This document shows positions 5,301 to 6,765 of a stretch of 6,765 nucleotides of DNA, one piece after another. Numbering within the stretch: the first letter of the stretch is position 1; each line of letters begins with the position of its first letter. A program made the position numbers and the translations under genes. The DNA comes from HGM12669 sp048527645. GTDB taxonomy: Bacteria; Bacillota; Clostridia; Oscillospirales; CAG-272. The DNA is taken from the NCBI GenBank assembly GCA_048527645.1, contig DBGFNI010000063.1:1-6765 (forward strand), read 5' to 3'. Under the pieces are notes generated by a model, which worked only from the letters and a program-made list of their open reading frames with translations, searched no databases and had not been told where the DNA came from.

Positions 5301-6765
5301 GCTATCGCACGAATGATAAAAAATCAGGCGCGAAATCCATGTTTATGAACGAGGTAAACATGGGACAAAGCAACACAATATCGCAGCAGGTGACGATCGC
5401 GACAAAAGGAAAATATACCTTTTCCGCATATGTCAAGGCGCCGGATCTGACGCTGAATGAAAACGCCACGGACACATGCGGCGTATACCTGGATTTGGGT
5501 GACACAGCATCATATATCGAACGGCAGGACGTTCTGCGGTGGGAGACCGATTCTTCCTTCAATGACGGATGGGTGCGCATCGCCACTGTGATCAATATTC
5601 CCACAGACGGTCTTACGCTAGATGCGGAAGTGGTCATGAAGGACTGTGTCGGCAGCATCTATGTGGATGAGGCGCAGCTGAGCAAGGGCGAGGGAGAAAG
5701 CTCGTTCAACTACATACAGAACAGCGGCTTTGACCGCGTGCCGGCAGGGGATTCGACCACAGGCAATGTCTCATACCCCGGCGCAAACGCGACACAGCAG
5801 CACAATGACAGTTGGGGCGGCGTGATCCGGCTGGGCGGCAGTCCCACCTCCGAAACACTGTATTCCAAGACCGTGCCGCTGGCGCTGACAGCGGCGCAGA
5901 CGAAAAACACGACCTTCATTTTTTCCGGCTGGGCAAAGGCGAATTCCGTCCCGATCAACCAGGATTCCATCACTTTCCAGATCAGCGCGGAGATTCGGTA
6001 CAGTGACGGAAGCAACCAGTATGCCACGGGAAAATTCAATCCCGATATCCATGATAAATGGCAGTTTATCTGTGTGCCGGTGGTTCCGCGCAAGAATTTG
6101 GCAATCACCTCCCTGGTTGTCCATTGCTCGTATAAGCAGAACTGTAACGCGGCGCTGTTTGATGAGCTTTCTCTGACGATGGAGCCGTGTGCGACCTATC
6201 GCTATAACAGCGACGGCAAGGTGGTGGCGGTGAATTCCTCCAACCGTGATGAAATGCAGATGACCTACTCGGGTGCCGATCTGATTTCCTCCACCGGCAG
6301 CGGAAGCGGCGATTTCACCTATACCTATGACAGCGCACATAATATCACGCGGGCGACCAATGAGGGGCTGGGTCAGAGCATGACCTATGATGCGGCGGGA
6401 AATATGACCTCCACGACCCTGAAGGGAACAGCGAGCAGCGATACCGCGTATATGAAAACAACGGCGACCTATACCGCGCAGGGCGACCGCGTTGCCAGCG
6501 TGACGGATAATCTGAACAATCAGACGACCTATACCTACGCGCAGACAACGACGGGAAAAACCGTCTATACACATTCCCAGGTTTCCAATACCGACGAGGA
6601 TAATGCGAACACGGTCACGCTGACCAATGTCACCGACGGCGCCGGCCGTGCCAAACAGACCTATATCAGCGGCGTCGCATCCGTGGATTACACCTATACA
6701 AAAGGGAATCTGACCGGCGTGACCCGCGGCGGGTATATCAGCGATAACAGTGAAAAACAAAACCA
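2234..6765 (+). CDS. Exported RHS/YD-repeat protein with DNRLRE domain and two jelly-roll modules (3' end outside window)
   Basis: One open frame of 1,510 complete codons with no stop, continuing past the window. Domains in order: signal peptide 1-39; N-terminal beta-rich module about 90-428, including TWKEIDNTL (119-127) and DLKESILVKS (325-334) and closing with VYPVCIDPS (about 417-425), interrupted by an acidic linker 170-266; DNRLRE-type domain about 437-575; start of the RHS shell about 610-985 (GLEDYYTY, DYTGRMTLVH, LSHVYNSSY); two carbohydrate-binding-like modules 997-1149 and 1157-1318; YD repeats from 1320. This order matches large wall- or surface-associated RHS proteins of Clostridia, related to WapA-like polymorphic toxins. 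RHS shells form a cocoon that holds a C-terminal effector; that part is not in the window, so toxin, adhesin or other function cannot be decided. I recognise the family but not a named gene. Transcription is likely from the promoter at 1878-1906. Confidence 0.94.
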   Translation, partial: MKKERKQRNLTKTAGKTCRRLLSGLLAAVMALYALPAGAVTFSDAGASPQTEFILPAEQTVAENSVAVDETALQEQPPAQVLYEMPELRGSHSKQFRMSDGSFTMVSYANDVHYQERGTWKEIDNTLTACADGIQNTAGDVRFIFSDQTDRLPGVTAQRGTYRVAFCGTEEPDAELNPPVDEMQTEESAEVSEEITSAAEEQTDDVADQASAATQDEAEPTMQETDMQAAEQNATAVQSETQATEAMLPQTQETPIQQEVPASEQAVQFTLDICNPVQTTAVAAEEQTADASVARAAQVTGNVSALRYTAPGTQDSYVYALQGSDLKESILVKSPRTQYAYRFTLTLEGLTAACREDGGISLSDGETEIFRIPAPYLYDAAGVYSTQASYTLTQQGAGNYLLVLTADAAWMNATERVYPVCIDPSLHTVKSDGADQRIVTQTISDDDMVNTHPGDDFFYVGYTVSDGHLYSHIKINTLPELPFNSVFSEARINLPFLTYSNQNLSSFRIYAQEALEDWGSQFAQVPVSNGNPILDYKTVSADNAGQYISFQVTEAARKWYDSSAANTGIVLYGDRMSASAYAQADFLGYINSGAAQYCPFFSVTFRNTQGLEDYYTYQTLDAGRAGNIYVSDYTGRMTLVHTDVSDEGFTLSHVYNSSYSDWYFTSNTVFHTVDYSKMILGGGWRINAQQSVVPFAYTNELGESKEYLIYSDGDGTEHYFWNTTGQEYKDEDGLGLTITRSGSNYTMKDDENNQKLFVNGYLTKITDSNGNVTAFVYNSKSFSTTATTWYPSASGNKLTSIVQKNDGKTQYTVATLQYSGDRLISVTDRNGLTTSFSMDTYDSKYYMTRITEPDNWLMYYRYGGGNYKMSVAYDAESKIGQEMTYRTDRGDMIIAVKYSATTYNGTKTVQRRLCFNMETPGLSRVRDCGNNCIEKDGDDFIYTYTFDNYGRTISGAGVLTAGDTIGVTGGNYSANVSTNRTNNRVLGEASAGNIAQNLLRNGDFEVSQYWENATTVTGDFSNGYRTNDKKSGAKSMFMNEVNMGQSNTISQQVTIATKGKYTFSAYVKAPDLTLNENATDTCGVYLDLGDTASYIERQDVLRWETDSSFNDGWVRIATVINIPTDGLTLDAEVVMKDCVGSIYVDEAQLSKGEGESSFNYIQNSGFDRVPAGDSTTGNVSYPGANATQQHNDSWGGVIRLGGSPTSETLYSKTVPLALTAAQTKNTTFIFSGWAKANSVPINQDSITFQISAEIRYSDGSNQYATGKFNPDIHDKWQFICVPVVPRKNLAITSLVVHCSYKQNCNAALFDELSLTMEPCATYRYNSDGKVVAVNSSNRDEMQMTYSGADLISSTGSGSGDFTYTYDSAHNITRATNEGLGQSMTYDAAGNMTSTTLKGTASSDTAYMKTTATYTAQGDRVASVTDNLNNQTTYTYAQTTTGKTVYTHSQVSNTDEDNANTVTLTNVTDGAGRAKQTYISGVASVDYTYTKGNLTGVTRGGYISDNSEKQN
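2741..3031 (+). other. Acidic low-complexity linker in the RHS protein (residues 170-266)
   Basis: 97 residues made almost entirely of Glu, Gln, Asp, Thr, Ala, Ser, Pro, Val and Met. By my reading they contain no Lys, Arg, His, Gly, Cys or aromatic residue. It sits between two halves of the N-terminal beta module: the upstream half ends RGTYRVAFCG and the downstream half resumes with QFTLDI. A shorter Ala/Glu/Thr stretch (about 277-301) follows. Expected to be disordered; a flexible spacer near the cell surface is an inference. Confidence 0.8.
3542..3958 (+). other. DNRLRE-type beta domain of the RHS protein (residues about 437-575)
   Basis: The stretch begins IVTQTISDDDMVNTHPGDDF and runs through the hydrophobic strand IKINTLPELPFNSVFSEARI, the pattern FRIYAQEALEDWGS, and the closing FQVTEAARKWYDSS ... 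GIVLYGDR. This order (a strand pair, a helix-like 'VTEAARKWY' and a terminal strand) matches the DNRLRE domains that precede RHS shells in clostridial surface proteins. The literal DNRLRE motif is not conserved here, so the domain name rests on overall pattern. Confidence 0.65.
4061..5190 (+). other. First part of the RHS shell (residues about 610-985)
   Basis: GLEDYYTYQTLDAGRAGNIY (610-629) and DYTGRMTLVHTDVS open the shell, followed by LSHVYNSSYSDWYF, a Gly-rich GGGWRIN turn, a YLIYSDGDGTEHYFW strand pair, and degenerate RHS/YD units such as GYLTKITDSNGNVTAFVYN and RLISVTDRNGLTTSFSM. Repeat units here diverge from the consensus, as is usual in the N-terminal part of the shell. A C-x3-C pair (C928, C932) occurs near its end. 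Confidence 0.75.
5222..5680 (+). other. Carbohydrate-binding-like jelly-roll module 1 (residues 997-1149)
   Basis: Starts with NLLRNGDFEVSQYWEN, contains the central strand KGKYTFSAYVKAP, and ends GSIYVDEAQLSKGEG. The N-G-D-F-E opening and the Y-V-D-E-A-Q-L closing are the usual borders of CBM4/9-like modules in clostridial RHS proteins. Sugar binding is not shown by the sequence; a structural role in the shell is equally possible. Confidence 0.65.
5702..6187 (+). other. Carbohydrate-binding-like jelly-roll module 2 (residues 1157-1318)
   Basis: Starts SFNYIQNSGFDRVP, has the central strand TTFIFSGWAKANSVP, and ends NAALFDELSLTMEP. The architecture is the same as module 1 with little residue identity, suggesting an old duplication. 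Eight residues separate the two modules. It contains a C-x5-C pair (C1298, C1304). Confidence 0.65.
6191..6765 (+). repeat. YD repeats of the RHS protein (residues 1320 to the window end)
   Basis: Successive YD-type units: TYRYNSDGKVVAVNSS (1321-1336), TYTYDSAHNITRATNEG (1362-1378), MTYDAAGNMTSTTLKG (1383-1398), TYTAQGDRVASVTDN (1412-1426) and a less regular unit reaching VDYTYTKGNLTGVTRGG. At the DNA level the core ACCTATACC recurs at 6317, 6467 and 6527 (also at 5060 in the earlier shell). The array continues beyond the window. Confidence 0.85.

Noticed and set aside
6317..6535. Recurring ACCTATACC as a possible DNA repeat or CRISPR-like unit.
   Set aside because: It is the codon pattern for the Thr-Tyr-Thr core of YD repeats, irregularly spaced and in frame; a protein repeat and not a DNA array.
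5771..6760. 329-codon minus-strand frame opposite the jelly-roll and YD region.
   Set aside because: Ile/Gly/Arg-rich shadow translation with no domain; the plus strand encodes recognisable modules through this whole stretch.

Overview
The window looks like chromosomal DNA of an anaerobic Gram-positive bacterium, most likely a gut-type member of the Clostridia (Oscillospiraceae/Ruminococcaceae-like). The grounds are AGGAG-type ribosome binding sites, consensus sigma-A type promoters in A/T-rich pockets between G+C-rich genes, and a giant exported RHS/YD-repeat protein with a layout I associate with Clostridia. The species cannot be named from the sequence alone.

Left part (68-1551, minus strand): a compact two-gene unit. 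It runs bcp (2-Cys thiol peroxidase, 1102-1551) then a YghZ-type aldo/keto reductase (68-1060), 41 nt apart. A consensus promoter at 1683-1711 lies upstream of bcp, leaving a leader of about 125 nt. Together the genes would remove peroxides and reactive aldehydes in the cytoplasm.

Middle (1552-2233): a divergent control region with no convincing gene. It holds the bcp promoter and, facing the other way, a second near-consensus promoter (1878-1906). A leader of about 320 nt follows. Its second half (about 2043-2205) begins GTGTGAC and looks to me like the 5' end of a group II intron or another structured RNA; that is a hypothesis, not an identification.

Right part (2234-6765, plus strand, running off the window): one uninterrupted frame of 1,510 codons with no stop. 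In order it encodes a signal peptide, an N-terminal beta-rich module split by a 97-residue acidic Gln/Glu/Thr/Ala linker, a DNRLRE-type domain, the start of an RHS shell, two tandem carbohydrate-binding-like jelly-roll modules, and YD repeats. The C-terminal part, where such proteins carry the RHS core cleavage motif and a variable (often toxic) tip, is outside the window, so the biological activity cannot be read here. The redox pair and the RHS gene are divergently arranged and I see no functional link between them.
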